Below are positions 22,571 to 33,238 of a DNA stretch of 64,000 nucleotides, in pieces. Each line of letters begins with the position of its first letter. Positions within the stretch are counted from its first letter, which is position 1. Made by a program: the position numbers and the translations under genes. Under the pieces are notes generated by a model. That model was not told the origin of the DNA. It searched no databases and saw only the letters and a list, made by a program, of their open reading frames with translations. The stretch comes from Daucus carota subsp. sativus (taxonomy: Eukaryota; Streptophyta; Magnoliopsida; Apiales; Apiaceae), in the NCBI RefSeq assembly GCF_001625215.2, contig NC_030386.2, positions 38,257,296 to 38,321,295 of the forward strand, given 5' to 3'.

Positions 22571-24720
22571 CATGATGATTCATGTAAAACTCTATATGTT
22601 GGAGTCGATACTATTGAAAGAACGGTGTGAATAATTACAATAAGATTGCTTCAAGAAATTCTGCGGCATTGACTTTTTGAAGGGTATATATATTTACAAA
22701 AATTACAGATGAGATGACCAAAATACAGTAGATCCAATATGCCCCAAATATTGGCTAATTTGACTGTATGAAATTTCCACCTTCCACGAGTTCCAAGAAC
22801 AAAAGAAAACAGCAAACTTTGGGGGAAAAAATGAGAGTGCAGGAGATGCATCTAACAATAGATCCCATATGCAGTTATGCACTAAATATTGGCTAACAAT
22901 AATCTCAGCTCCACTACACTTGGTGGCTATAATGTGAAGTGAGTAGAATAATATACAAAATTTTGGGTAAAATAATAGTAACTAAAATGAGATATTTTAA
23001 TTAGCGCTATTTATATATATAGATGGAATCTATTTCAATCAAAATTTAACCCTTGTCATTTTGTGAAAGATTTTGTACTCAATTATGTGCACAAAGTATT
23101 TTTTTTACTGTTTTTAAATCTTCGTAATCTTCATCGATATTTATAGATCAATAATATTATGTGCGTGTTAGAGTACTTATTAATTATTTATCATAAGTAT
23201 ATTGTGATTAAAAAATAACAATTAAAATTGTCATGTAGTGTTGAATTTATGGCCTACACACGAGAAACTGAAGATCAAATAAATTATGTACCTATTAGAA
23301 TGCATATTATTATAAGCATATTCCACAAAGAACGATAATTAGGATATCTTATGTGATAGTGTTGAATCTATGAATGTGTATGAGAATTCGAAGATCCAAT
23401 GAACTATATGTCTTTTAGAATGCATATTATCACAAGTATATTGCGATAAAAAAAATAAATTAAACAACTATCTTATGTAGTGTTGAATCTATGGATTGTT
23501 TATAAAAAACTGATCTAACAAATTTATTGTCACTCCAAAAGCTTACCCAAACAAATATTCTATTTCTTCATGTTGTATGGCCTAATTTTTGATAATATAA
23601 TACTATACAACTAATAAAATAAAAAAATAAACTATAAAGATTTATTAACAATCATCGATATATACATCAAAAAAAAAAACAATCATCGATATACAAAGGT
23701 TTTGCTCTATTTTTCAAAAAGGGAATTTTTTTAATTTGATTCCTACATCTGATCCCCAAGATGTGAGCGTGACCTCTTAAATTTAACCAAACAAAATTCA
23801 GCCAACCTTTTTTTCCGTTGAGACTTCGGTGAACTTGTTAGACGGTAAGATGTTATCGAACTTTTTTTATCGTACACTATTTTGTGGCTGTTTGGTAGAG
23901 TTTATTTTAAGCGCTTTTGAGTATCTTTTAGCAATTTAGGTTACTTCTATTTTATACGCTCAGTTTGACAAAAAAATCAAGTTCTTCTTTTGGATTTTTT
24001 AAGTCAGAAATCGGAAGTCATAAATGCTAGTTTTTTTTTGGGTTTTTTAGTGATTTGTATTTTATTATGAAAATTTAAAATATATTAATATATTTTAAAT
24101 TTTATTATTATTTTTAATTATTGCTAAAGTTTCTTATATTTTAATAATTTAAATTTTTCTAATTTATAAATTTAAATTACCCAATTAACTTATAAGTAAA
24201 GTATCCAAACACGTTTAATAAATTATAAGTAAAAATTCATTTATCACTTGTAATCCTCTTAAAATAATATTTTATTATTTTTAAGTTAAGTCAAGCAACT
24301 CTTTTTATATTATTTTTATCGTAGGTGACTATATAATTTTAGTATGATAGCATATCTAGATGATGTGAAATCTCATACATGTTGAATATCCATCAAACAT
24401 AATCAATATCACCGAATTTTCTAACTTATAGATAAAGATAACGTCTTCTTTGATTTTTTTTATATTCTATATAATTTGATAATTCTCACGTATAAAATTA
24501 TAAAAGACAAATTCTATATAATATTTATCAAAGTTGAACTTCCCCCTCTCATATTATAAAAAGTTGATTGATTATCACATATAACGACATTCAAACTTGA
24601 TTTATATTTCTAGTCCCTAAAACTTAATTTGAAAAATACAAAAACTTTATTTATAAAATGATATATATTTAACTTTAAATTTAATTAAAAAATATATACA
24701 TTTCATATATATATATATAG
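22570..24720. other. AT-rich intergenic DNA with a diverged triplicated repeat
   Basis: No gene is evident. About 23170-23510 holds three diverged copies of a roughly 120-bp unit, anchored by 'tagtgttgaat.tatg' near 23235, 23355 and 23478 and by 'tagaatgcatattat' near 23298 and 23418. A block at about 23888-24225 begins 'ggctgtttggta' and ends with the weak complement 'atccaaacac', which could be an eroded MITE, but no target duplication is visible. Confidence 0.5.
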
Positions 24721-26710
24721 GATTACCCTCGCTCAGGTGCTCAGCAACAAAAACCCTCCTGTGCGGCCGTGCCAGTTGCCACCTTGAAGTTTTCGGAGCT
24801 CCATCGTTTTCGCACTCCTCCTCCGCTATTCAGGTATAAACACTCACTAATTTCACACGTACGTGTATATTTCTCTTTGTGTGTACAACTTTGCAATCGA
24901 TTTGAATTTATTTCCATCTCTCGATGAATGTTTCTTATAGGTCTTTGCTTCGTTTCTATGTTAAAGTTACGCATTAAACATGTACTCCTGTCGTGTTTGT
25001 GTGTGTGAGAGAGAGAAAGAGTGGGAATGGGAGAGGGAGAGAGAGAGAGAGTGGGAAAGGGAGAGAGAAAGAGGGAGAGAGAGAGTGGGGGAGAGGGAGA
25101 GAGAGAGAGAGTGGGAAAGGGAGAGAGAAAGAGGGAGAGAGAGAGAGTGGGGGAGGGAGAGGGAGAGAGATTGGGAGAAGGAGAGGGAGGGGGAGAGAGA
25201 GGGACACAGGGAGAAGGAGGGAGAGAGATGCAGTTGCCCTGATTGTAATTTGAAAGTGAGATGAGAGGGACAGGGAGAGAGTTAGAGAAAGAGAGAGGGA
25301 CCGGGAGATGCAGTTGCGCTAAATAAAATTTGAGAAAGAGAAAGAGAGTCATCTGTTTGAGTTGAAGGTTAGATACCATTTATGTGTACACTTTTTGTTT
25401 ATTATTTCGATGGTGCCCAATTGCAAATATGGCATGTAATATCATGCAAGGAGATTAAGCATTTATGCAATGTTTGCATCAAGCATGATACCTTTATTTC
25501 AATTATTTGGATTGAATTAGGGTTGCATGTGATACACAGGGCAAGTCACCTTCTATGCAATGTAAATCTGCTGTTACTGTTTTATTGGTAGATTCACACG
25601 GAGTGGGTTAGGTCTCCATATTTCACTAGACTTTTTACTTCTACTTTAATATAATGTAAGTTATATATTTGAGTTTTAACGAAGGGATGTCTGGGTCAGA
25701 GGTTAAAATTACTATATGTACTCCTATTGCATCTAGAGTTGTACCGCTAATCATAATATTATAACTTACGATCGTAAATACTAGATATACAAGCGCAGTT
25801 AATCTTATTATATCAAGAAGGATTAGAAACAAGTCACAATGCATGACTTCCTGTTTCTTTAGGGACTAATATAGTCATCATAATAAACAATAAAACAAAT
25901 GAACAATATTACTCATACAAAATCAAGTAACTAGTTTATTTGGTCTATTTGAATTAAGTTTAGGGTTTATATATCACCACATTGTTCTTATAGATGAAAT
26001 ATCATGCCTTGGGTTACGTAAAGCAAGTACATTTCCGTACTATATGAATCCGTTGTTTTTCTTTTTTGGCGTATTTATGGCGAAGCGGGTGGGGTCACTA
26101 GACCCCACTATAGTTTCACCTTTACTTCTACTTCCACTAGAGTTTTTACTTCACTTCTATGTAATGTATACTATATTTGCGATTAAAACTTTTATATGTA
26201 ACCCTTTTTGCATCTCCATTGACAACCAAATTCTGTTACTTATGATAGGAATTCACACATTCCCCTAACTTTATTTATTGAGAAGGATATATCAGAAACA
26301 AACCACAAGACATGACCAATATTAATCACATTCCAACTTCCTTTGGTTCTAATATAGTCATCATATATCAAATGACCAGTATTACTTAATTTTTTTAATG
26401 CAAAGTCCGGTAATGTTCTTTTTTGATAAATAACATGATTGTTTAATAGTAATGCATTTACTTTAAATATTTACCTCTGTTATATCCATTGTAAGAATTT
26501 GAACATGAATAACACATATATTGATTCTTCATTTTCTTTCTCAGTCCCCACCATCTAACATGTTTCTAAGAAGGTCAAAAAATAATAGATTTAAGGTTAT
26601 GAAATACTGTATGAAAAATAGAGTAGAGTTATTGGATGGAGATGACTGCTAAAGAATAGCCGAGTTGCCACTTAAGGTCTGGGATTGAGGGTCTTTGGGA
26701 AGAAGGGATG
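24720..26710 (+). repeat. Segmental duplication unit 2: A-like 5' part of copy D
   Basis: Counterpart of 1-1855. The leader exon ends at 24833 ('attcag|gtataaac'). The GA-rich tract is 25005-25346, and blocks such as 'gcaaatatggcat' and 'tcatctgtttgagttgaagg' follow in the same order as in copy A. At about 26708-26713 ('gggatg|gaccatttgg') the similarity switches from copy A's intron to the intron of copy C (about 19665). Copy D therefore has an A-type promoter and leader on a C-type gene body. Confidence 0.85.
25005..25346 (+). repeat. GA-rich tract in intron 1 of copy D
   Basis: GAGAGA/GGGAGA repeat with an internal near-exact repetition of about 60 bp ('gtgggaaagggagagagaaa' at 25051 and 25111). 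It corresponds to the tract at 294-552. The long overlapping frames in it on both strands are repeat artefacts. Confidence 0.9.
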
Positions 26711-27358
26711 GACCATTTGGATTGCCACCATTTTGTTTCTTATTGTGATGTTTTGTCCCAATTGTAAATTTTTATGCGTATCTGGGAGAAGATTAAGCAT
26801 TTATGTAATCTTAGCATTTGGGATGACACATTTTTTGGTATATTTAATTTAATTAGGACCAAATTTCGCTTTATTATCAAGAAATTACATATAACTATAG
26901 TTCTAGATTTCTCGAATTCTATTGATTGCTGGTTGGTAATGATAATCTGTGATTAGTGTAATCAGTCAGCGGTTATTGCTGACTTTCTGTAGTTGCTTTT
27001 TCAAGCATAAGTGGTTCCCAATGGTATTCTTTCGCCGGGTAGCATTACATGTGGCAGATTTTGTGCCTCTCTACTTGATTGCAGGTGGTAATGATTTCAA
27101 TATTGATTTGTCGTCATCAAGGTGTGTATTTTGGGGGAAGGGGGGAAACTAATTTTATAAACTGTGCAGTAGTGTTCCACAGAATTCTCCTCTTGCTAAT
27201 GCATATTGAGTCATAGGTGTTCAGTTTGATATATTTGCGTAATTATTTCATTGATTTGAACTTGATAGCTGATTTACTTGACTACTTTCTATAATATTTT
27301 AACTATATGTATATCTGTGTTGGACAAATAGGTGTAACTTGTCCCATTCAAGTGACAA

Positions 27359-29029
27359 ATGGCAGACGGAGAAGGAAGACGTTCTGCTCAAGCACCATTT
27401 TATGATGTGAACCAGACTTTGGAGGAGGAGCTGGCTGCACAGGGAGCAGAAATCGAAAGGCTTTTGGCAGAAAATCAGAGGCTCAGTGCTAACAAGGGGC
27501 ATTTGGAGCATCGTGTTGTTGTTTCTCAGCAGGACATACAACGTCTAAGAGCAGATATAAACACCACCAAGACAGAGGCTGATGCCCAGATTCGAGCTAT
27601 GGAGGAAAAAACTGCAAAACTGGAAGCTGAGAAATCTGCTGCTGAAAGCATCAAGGAGGAACTGCAGCAAGCTCATACTGAGGCACAGGGCCTGCTTGAA
27701 ACTAATCGGAAGTTGAGTGGTCAAATTCAGCAGGCCCTCCAAGAAACAGAAATAGCCAAAGCTGATATCAAAAGGCTCCCTGAATTGCAGTCCAACCTTG
27801 AATGTATGAAAAATGAATATCAAAAGTTACGGTAAGGGAATACTCATCTTCTCTCTCTTATCATCATAAATAATTCCTTTGTTATCATCTGATTACTGAA
27901 TGAACAGGCTGTTTGTGTGTTTGTGCCCGCGGGCAGTTGCACTTGCGGGTAAACAACTAGTGTCTACATTTTAGGTATACAGACTCTTCACTATAGAGCT
28001 TACATTGACTAATATTGACATTCATCGAATCAAAGTTCAAATCTCGAACAAGTAAACAACTACCCAGATACTTCATACACAACTACATGACAAGGCAATA
28101 TTTTGTGTTTACATTTTAGGTATACAGACTCTTCACTATAGAGCTTACATTGACTAATATTGACATTCATCAAATCAAATTTCAAAACTCGAATAAGTAA
28201 CTGACGTTACCTTTTTCCTACTTTGAATATCAAATGTACGACTAAACATTCTATCAATAGAAGCATAGTTCCTCTGGTGCAAGGGTAGGGGGCATGAAGA
28301 TCCTAGCATATGAAGGAAGAGATGACCCTTGAGCCTTTTGCAGTAGGCTATCCCTCAATCTTCGACTGAATGTTTTAAAATTTCTTAGTCAGTAATTACT
28401 GTTGAGGAAAATAGTTTCTTGATACACATGGTAAAGGTATCTTACGAGTAGTTATTATATAATAAAACTGTATTGTATTACATCGCAGAAAAGTCTATTT
28501 GGTTGGATAATGTCAACAGAGGCATTTATTTGGTAATAGTATTGTTTTGCCTCTTTTTTGTATCTTTGGATGCAATCATGTGCCACTCAGCACGATATTT
28601 GTATCTTCCCTATAACTCTTCTTGTATGTATTCTGGTTATGCAGCAAAACATTTAACCAGGAGAAAGGTCGGAACGTGGCGAAAATAGAGAAAATCAGAG
28701 TGATGGAAATGGACCTGGCTCGAGAAACAGAAGCACGAGATTATATGCGTACTCAGGTGGAAAATGCTGCGAGAAGGGCGAGGGGTATGGTTTTCTGTTT
28801 ATTTAATAGGCCCTTCTATTTATATCTTATTGTACAACAATGCCAGTAGATCCATCCACCACCTCGTCACATACTTGATGCTGGTTATTATGATGACAGT
28901 TCCAGCAGATACATGACAAGGTTTTGGTTTTCAGGTGGGACAACAGTGCCTTCTGGAGTTGGCAGTAATACAGCTACCGGAAACAGTGGAGGAGCTGCTT
29001 TCCCTGATTCAGCTGCAGGTGCTGATTGA
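27359..29029 (+). CDS. FLX-like coiled-coil protein, copy D (chimeric gene)
   Basis: Complete three-exon gene: 27359-27831, 28645-28784 and 28935-29029, encoding 235 residues, the same length and splice phases as copy C. It has the same layout: 'MADGEGRRSAQAPF', signature 'AQGAEIERLLAENQRL', coiled coil to 'ENAARRARG', and a Gly/Ser/Ala tail ending 'DSAAGAD'. About 16 of the first 158 residues differ from copy C although the introns are almost identical. The gene body matches copy C, but the presumed promoter, leader exon (ending 24833) and GA-tract intron match copy A, so it may be expressed differently. Family knowledge suggests a nuclear scaffold role in FRIGIDA-type complexes; this is not shown by the sequence. 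Confidence 0.85.
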
Positions 29030-29279
29030 TTTCTCTCTTGGTCATGTAAAAGCATGGAAGGTCCGAGGTGAAAGCTTGACACCATAAATTATGCAAATAG
29101 ACAATAGTTGTCATCACCTTGGTTCCTGTTCAAAGTTATAGTTATGGTAGCTTAATTAAACACCCTTTCTGAACTAGCTCCCGATATTTTACCTGTGTTA
29201 TATGTGTGGTTGCCCTTGGCTTATTACAAACTTCTTTAGTATAAAGAAACCCAGGAGACTGTTTTCGTTGATTGAATGG

Positions 29280-29645
29280 CATTCAATTAAGATACATTTA
29301 TGAATGGGATTTTTTAGTTAATTTCTGGTTTTAAGTCAATTTTTGACTTATTTTTAATTTCATACTATCAGTTTTTGATTTGTTTTATAAATAAATGATT
29401 TAGTTAAAATCGATAATACCGAAAGTCTTTGAGCTCCACTACACTTGGTGGATATCATGATCTACAGTCGACTGAGCAAATTATACAACACTTGTCGATA
29501 AAGGAGGCCTCCCCAAGAAAAACATGCAATACTAGCCACATGCAGCACTATATTCATCTATATCACTATATTCATCTATATCCACCAACTCCACTCAAAT
29601 ACAAGTAATCATGAGACGCCTAAACTACTGTTTATAGCTCAACAT
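29280..29645. other. Short intergenic region upstream of the Ser/Gly-rich gene
   Basis: AT-rich DNA with no gene. It ends in the promoter of the next gene. A direct repeat 'tatattcatctatatc' occurs near 29550-29582. Confidence 0.5.
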
Positions 29646-29652
29646 TCTTGGC

Positions 29653-29660
29653 TATAAATA
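29653..29660 (+). promoter_or_regulatory. TATA box of the Ser/Gly-rich gene
   Basis: Perfect TATAAATA, 113 bp before the chosen ATG, consistent with a start of transcription near 29685-29695. Confidence 0.75.
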
Positions 29661-29772
29661 GATGAGTTCCCATGCAGAATGTATATACAAATACAAATAC
29701 ATTCTTCTTAGTCTCTTGTGCAGATACATAGAAAGCAAGCACCAAAGTTTTATAGTTTTTTTAAGAAGAGAA

Positions 29773-30324
29773 ATGGCAGCTGGGAAAGCTCTGGGGATTT
29801 TTGTTTCGGTGATGGTAATGTCTGCTTTTATGGTATCTGAGTGTAGGATTGCTAGGAAGGACTTGGGTTTGAATCTTGGTGGGGTGGGTGTTGGGATTGG
29901 AACCGGGGTCGGTGTAGGCTTGGGTGGCTCGGGTTCGGGGTCGGGAGCTGGGGCGGGTTCGGGGGCGGGCTCGAGGTCTAGTTCTGGCTCGGGATCAGCC
30001 TCTTCGTCAGGTTCGGGTTCGGGTTCATCCGGGTCTAGTGCAGGCTCTGAAGCTGGTTCACATGCTGGATCAAGTGCTGGTTCGGGTTCTGAAGGCGGAT
30101 CATCCGGGGCAGGTTCTGAAGCAGGTTCGCGTGCTGGATCACACGCTGGTTCCGGTTCTGGTTCTGGAGGCGGATCGTCCGAGGCTGGCTCTGAAGCGGG
30201 TTCTTATGCTGGTTCTCATGCCGGGTCCAGGGACGGTTCAGGGGCCGGGTCGGAAGCAGGTTCGGGAGCCGGCTCCCATGCAGGTTCCAGGGCTGGTTCA
30301 GGATCATCCAATGACAACAATTAA
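29773..30324 (+). CDS. Secreted Ser/Gly/Ala-rich repeat protein
   Basis: Single-exon frame of 183 residues. The chosen ATG (29773, 'agaaATGGCAG') opens a typical signal peptide: charged start 'MAAGK', hydrophobic core 'ALGIFVSVMVMSAFMV', likely cut after 'VSEC' or thereabouts. The in-frame ATG at 29662 overlaps the region expected to be 5' UTR next to the TATA box. The mature part begins 'RIARKDLGLNLGG', then a Gly/Val stretch ('GVGVGIGTGVGVGLGG'), then about 130 residues of Ser/Gly/Ala with the recurring unit GSEAGS.AGSHAGS, and ends 'SGSSNDNN'. It resembles plant glycine-rich cell-wall proteins in composition, but I recognise no named family. The mature part has no cysteine and almost no hydrophobic or aromatic residues, so it is probably disordered. 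Confidence 0.75.
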   Translation: MAAGKALGIFVSVMVMSAFMVSECRIARKDLGLNLGGVGVGIGTGVGVGLGGSGSGSGAGAGSGAGSRSSSGSGSASSSGSGSGSSGSSAGSEAGSHAGSSAGSGSEGGSSGAGSEAGSRAGSHAGSGSGSGGGSSEAGSEAGSYAGSHAGSRDGSGAGSEAGSGAGSHAGSRAGSGSSNDNN

Positions 30325-30947
30325 TTAAAGAAATTAGCGGAAGCTTCAAGTACTTGAATTAGCAACATTAATAACAAAAATAATAGAATTACGTACTACA
30401 TAGCGTAAAATTATAATGGTGAAATCAATTCCACTGCTTGTATTTGTGTGAGTTGTGATATATATAAAATAAAAGTTGCATGTTCTTTTACTTCTATTTT
30501 TTTTCTGCGTAACATTTAACAAATATGATTAAAATTTAACAAATGATTCGATAACTACTTTATGTATGTTCCATGAAATTATAATTCCAACGAGATGTTT
30601 TAGGTACTGTCACATGGCCAAACTCAACAAATTTAGCATCCGCAGCTACAAATTTGTGATTATATATATTTCTACCTAAATGTCTTGTCACCATCCAAAT
30701 AAGAAAAACTAAAATTTGAAAAATACAGGAGAAGTCGCATTATATTTACGTAAATGTTATTCCTTCCGAGTTCCGTCCCATAATATTCCGCATGTTTGAC
30801 TTTTATGATCAAATTGACGAGTTTGATTATAATTTGCATACAGTTATATATATATAATTTATCCTTTTAGATAGACTGTATATGTATTTTATCTTATGGT
30901 GTAATTTTTAGATTTTCAAAACTTTAAGCTAATAACATAATGATAAT

Positions 30948-31189
30948 GGGGTGTTTGTTTCCGGCTTAAAAACCGGACCTCTGGTTTATAAGTTAGAAGC
31001 ACTTATTTGTACCGTTTGTGTAAAAAGTGAAGAAGCACTTATAAAAAGTTAGAAATGCTAACTTTTGTTTCAGGATTTCTGCTTATTTCCCAAACACTTT
31101 AATCACTTATAGATCTTAATTTGCTTCTAACTTCTACTCCAATTTTTTATTTTAAGCAAGAAGCACTTATAGTTCACCCAAACGACCCC
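30948..31189. mobile_element. Probable small MITE
   Basis: A 242-bp block starting GGGGTGTTTGTTT and ending AAACGACCCC forms an imperfect terminal inverted repeat. The inner parts also pair: 'gtttataagttagaagcactt' against 'aagcaagaagcacttata' types. No clear target duplication is visible on the flanks, so the superfamily is left open. It lies between the Ser/Gly-rich gene and the ECA1-type gene. Confidence 0.5.
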
Positions 31190-31424
31190 TATAAATTATT
31201 ATAGTCAAATTTTAACCAATTGAATAGCTAAAATCTTTGAATGGCACGAGTTATACCATTAAATGTAATATGAACCTGATGCATGCATGTACAAATATAT
31301 TGAAGCAATAAGTTACTTGTGCATCAAGTGTTTCAATAAATGTAATTACTAACCTCAAACAATTAAACATAGACATAAATGCAGTTTAATGAAACCAAAA
31401 TACTATTAAGCATATTTCCAACCC

Positions 31425-31432
31425 TATAAATA
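31425..31432 (+). promoter_or_regulatory. TATA box of the ECA1-type gene
   Basis: TATAAATA located 52 bp before the ATG of the cysteine-rich peptide gene, implying a very short 5' UTR of roughly 20-25 bases. Confidence 0.75.
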
Positions 31433-31483
31433 GCTTATGTCTCGACACAAAATCCATCAAGAGAACAAGCTCTACTGATCACC

Positions 31484-31909
31484 ATGGCAGCTAAGTCTGC
31501 AACCTTGTCACCCATGGTTTTTTTCTTCACACTCTGCATCTTCACCCTGGCTCCTTCTCTTGTTTCCTCGCTCCAAAACGAGTACATTCCATTGCATGCT
31601 ACATCCCCATCTTCTGATAACAATTTGTCATCTGAATTTGTGAGATTCGTGGCAAATTGTGGTGAGAATCTGACGAATACCTGTGGCAGAGAAATAAAGA
31701 ATGCTCTGCTCGGTCTGGTAGAGGTCTCAAGACCTTGTTGCGGTGAACTGGTGCAGATGGGCTGGAAATGTCACAAGGGAATGGTGAGATTGGCTACCAG
31801 CGCTATGGATAACAGAGATGAAGCATCCACCATTATTTCCAATAGTGCTCGGGTTTATTTCAGGTGTGGCAAGATCGTCGAAAGCTCTGCACCATCTCCT
31901 CATCATTAG
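31484..31909 (+). CDS. ECA1/prolamin-like secreted cysteine-rich peptide
   Basis: Single-exon gene for 141 residues. An N-terminal signal peptide ('MVFFFTLCIFTLAPSLVSS', cut near residue 29) is followed by a prolamin-like domain with six cysteines at 59, 67, 85, 86, 96 and 128, in the order C-x7-C-x17-CC-x9-C-x31-C, including 'RPCCGELVQMGWKCH'. This pattern matches the plant ECA1 gametogenesis-related/DUF1278 group, which includes egg-cell-secreted EC1 and synergid DD11-type proteins in Arabidopsis. I infer extracellular action in the female gametophyte or embryo; expression data would be needed for the cell type. The gene is intronless, as is usual for the family, and has its own TATA box at 31425. 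Confidence 0.85.
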   Translation: MAAKSATLSPMVFFFTLCIFTLAPSLVSSLQNEYIPLHATSPSSDNNLSSEFVRFVANCGENLTNTCGREIKNALLGLVEVSRPCCGELVQMGWKCHKGMVRLATSAMDNRDEASTIISNSARVYFRCGKIVESSAPSPHH

Positions 31910-31954
31910 TTCTAAGTTCTAACGCTGCAACAGAGATTTAATAATACGTGACAT

Positions 31955-32203
31955 CAGGGACGAAGCTACATAGGGGCCAGAAGGGGCCATGGCCCCCCCT
32001 AGGGTTATATAATTTTTATTATATAATTTTGAAAAAAAATTTATTTTATCTATATATTTATATAAGTATAAAAATTTGGCCCCCCTCAAAAAATATTTGT
32101 TCACTTCTAAGAAATATTTAGCATTGTAAAATAAAGTTTTAATTCTTAGTTTTCTAATTTATTGTATTAGACCAGATTTGAAAATAAAAATTAACAAAAA
32201 TAT

Positions 32204-32251
<48 letters not shown>

Positions 32252-32914
32252 ACTATTTTTAAAAAAATCGTAAAATGTGATATGTGATAAATATAAATGT
32301 TAATATGATTCTTCTTTAAAAATAAAAATCTTTGGTGGAGATCTTATCCAAGAAACTTATACCTCACTATACTTCTTCATTTTCGTAGAATAGCCTCGTG
32401 CATTATCAATTTATTATATAATATTAATATTGATCTACTCATCTTCAATTTAAATTTCATCATTCAGGTAATATTTTTACTTATATAAATTATAACTTGT
32501 CATCTTCTAAATAAACATAATATTTTTTTTGTAAGTGTAATAAACATTTTTTTTGAAAAGGAGTAAGTATAATAAACATAATATTTAGTTTTTGAGATAT
32601 TGTCAAAATACAATTTCATTTAATGTGTGTTACTTACTAATTAAAGATAATTGTATAACTTAGAGTTATTATGATGAGTTTCCTGATCATTTTATACTTA
32701 TATATATTTAAAGAGAAATAGCTAAATATTTTTGTTGACACAATTATAAATTTGATTTTCTGATTTAAAAGAACGCAAAGCTCTACTATAATTTTTTTAT
32801 TAGTATTTTTTATTTATTTTATAAAGAATATTTTACGGTGCTGATGAAAAATTTTAATGCGTCGAAGAAATTTTTTTTGGCCCCCCTTGAAGAGGTTTGC
32901 TGGCTTCGTCCCTG
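31955..32914. mobile_element. Non-autonomous hAT element
   Basis: A 960-bp element with terminal inverted repeat CAGGGACGAAGC at the left and its exact complement GCTTCGTCCCTG at the right. A perfect 8-bp direct repeat CGTGACAT (31947-31954 and 32915-32922) flanks it. The 8-bp duplication and CAGGG ends are diagnostic of hAT transposons. Just inside lie 'ggccccccc' blocks on both sides. The AT-rich interior includes a (TA)n run at 32206-32246 and no transposase. It starts 45 bp past the stop codon of the ECA1-type gene, so it probably lies in or next to that gene's 3' UTR. Confidence 0.9.
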
Positions 32915-33238
32915 CGTGACATGTATTTAATTTATAGTATGCCATAACAAAATATGAATTGCAATGTCACTGCATTCGTAAAAATTAAAACACTACAAAT
33001 ATAGCAGTTTATCTATTAAGATCACTGTCATCTTCTTCTTGTAAGTATGAAGATTTAAGGGTCTGCCAGTAAGACGAGAATGTTGAATCTAAAGGGATTA
33101 GACAATGGAATGCACATATGTTATTATCTGGGACAACTGTATATATGAACATGAACCAACATTAATCTATTAGTTCTCACAATGTACGTCTAAAATGAAA
33201 ACACAACAACATTGATCTCTTAGTTCTCACAATGTATG

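Noticed and set aside
29924..30328. 134-residue Arg/Val/Leu-rich plus-strand frame and the minus-strand frame at 30035-30349
   Set aside because: Shifted readings of the Ser/Gly repeat gene; only the frame starting at 29773 has a signal peptide and TATA-matched start.
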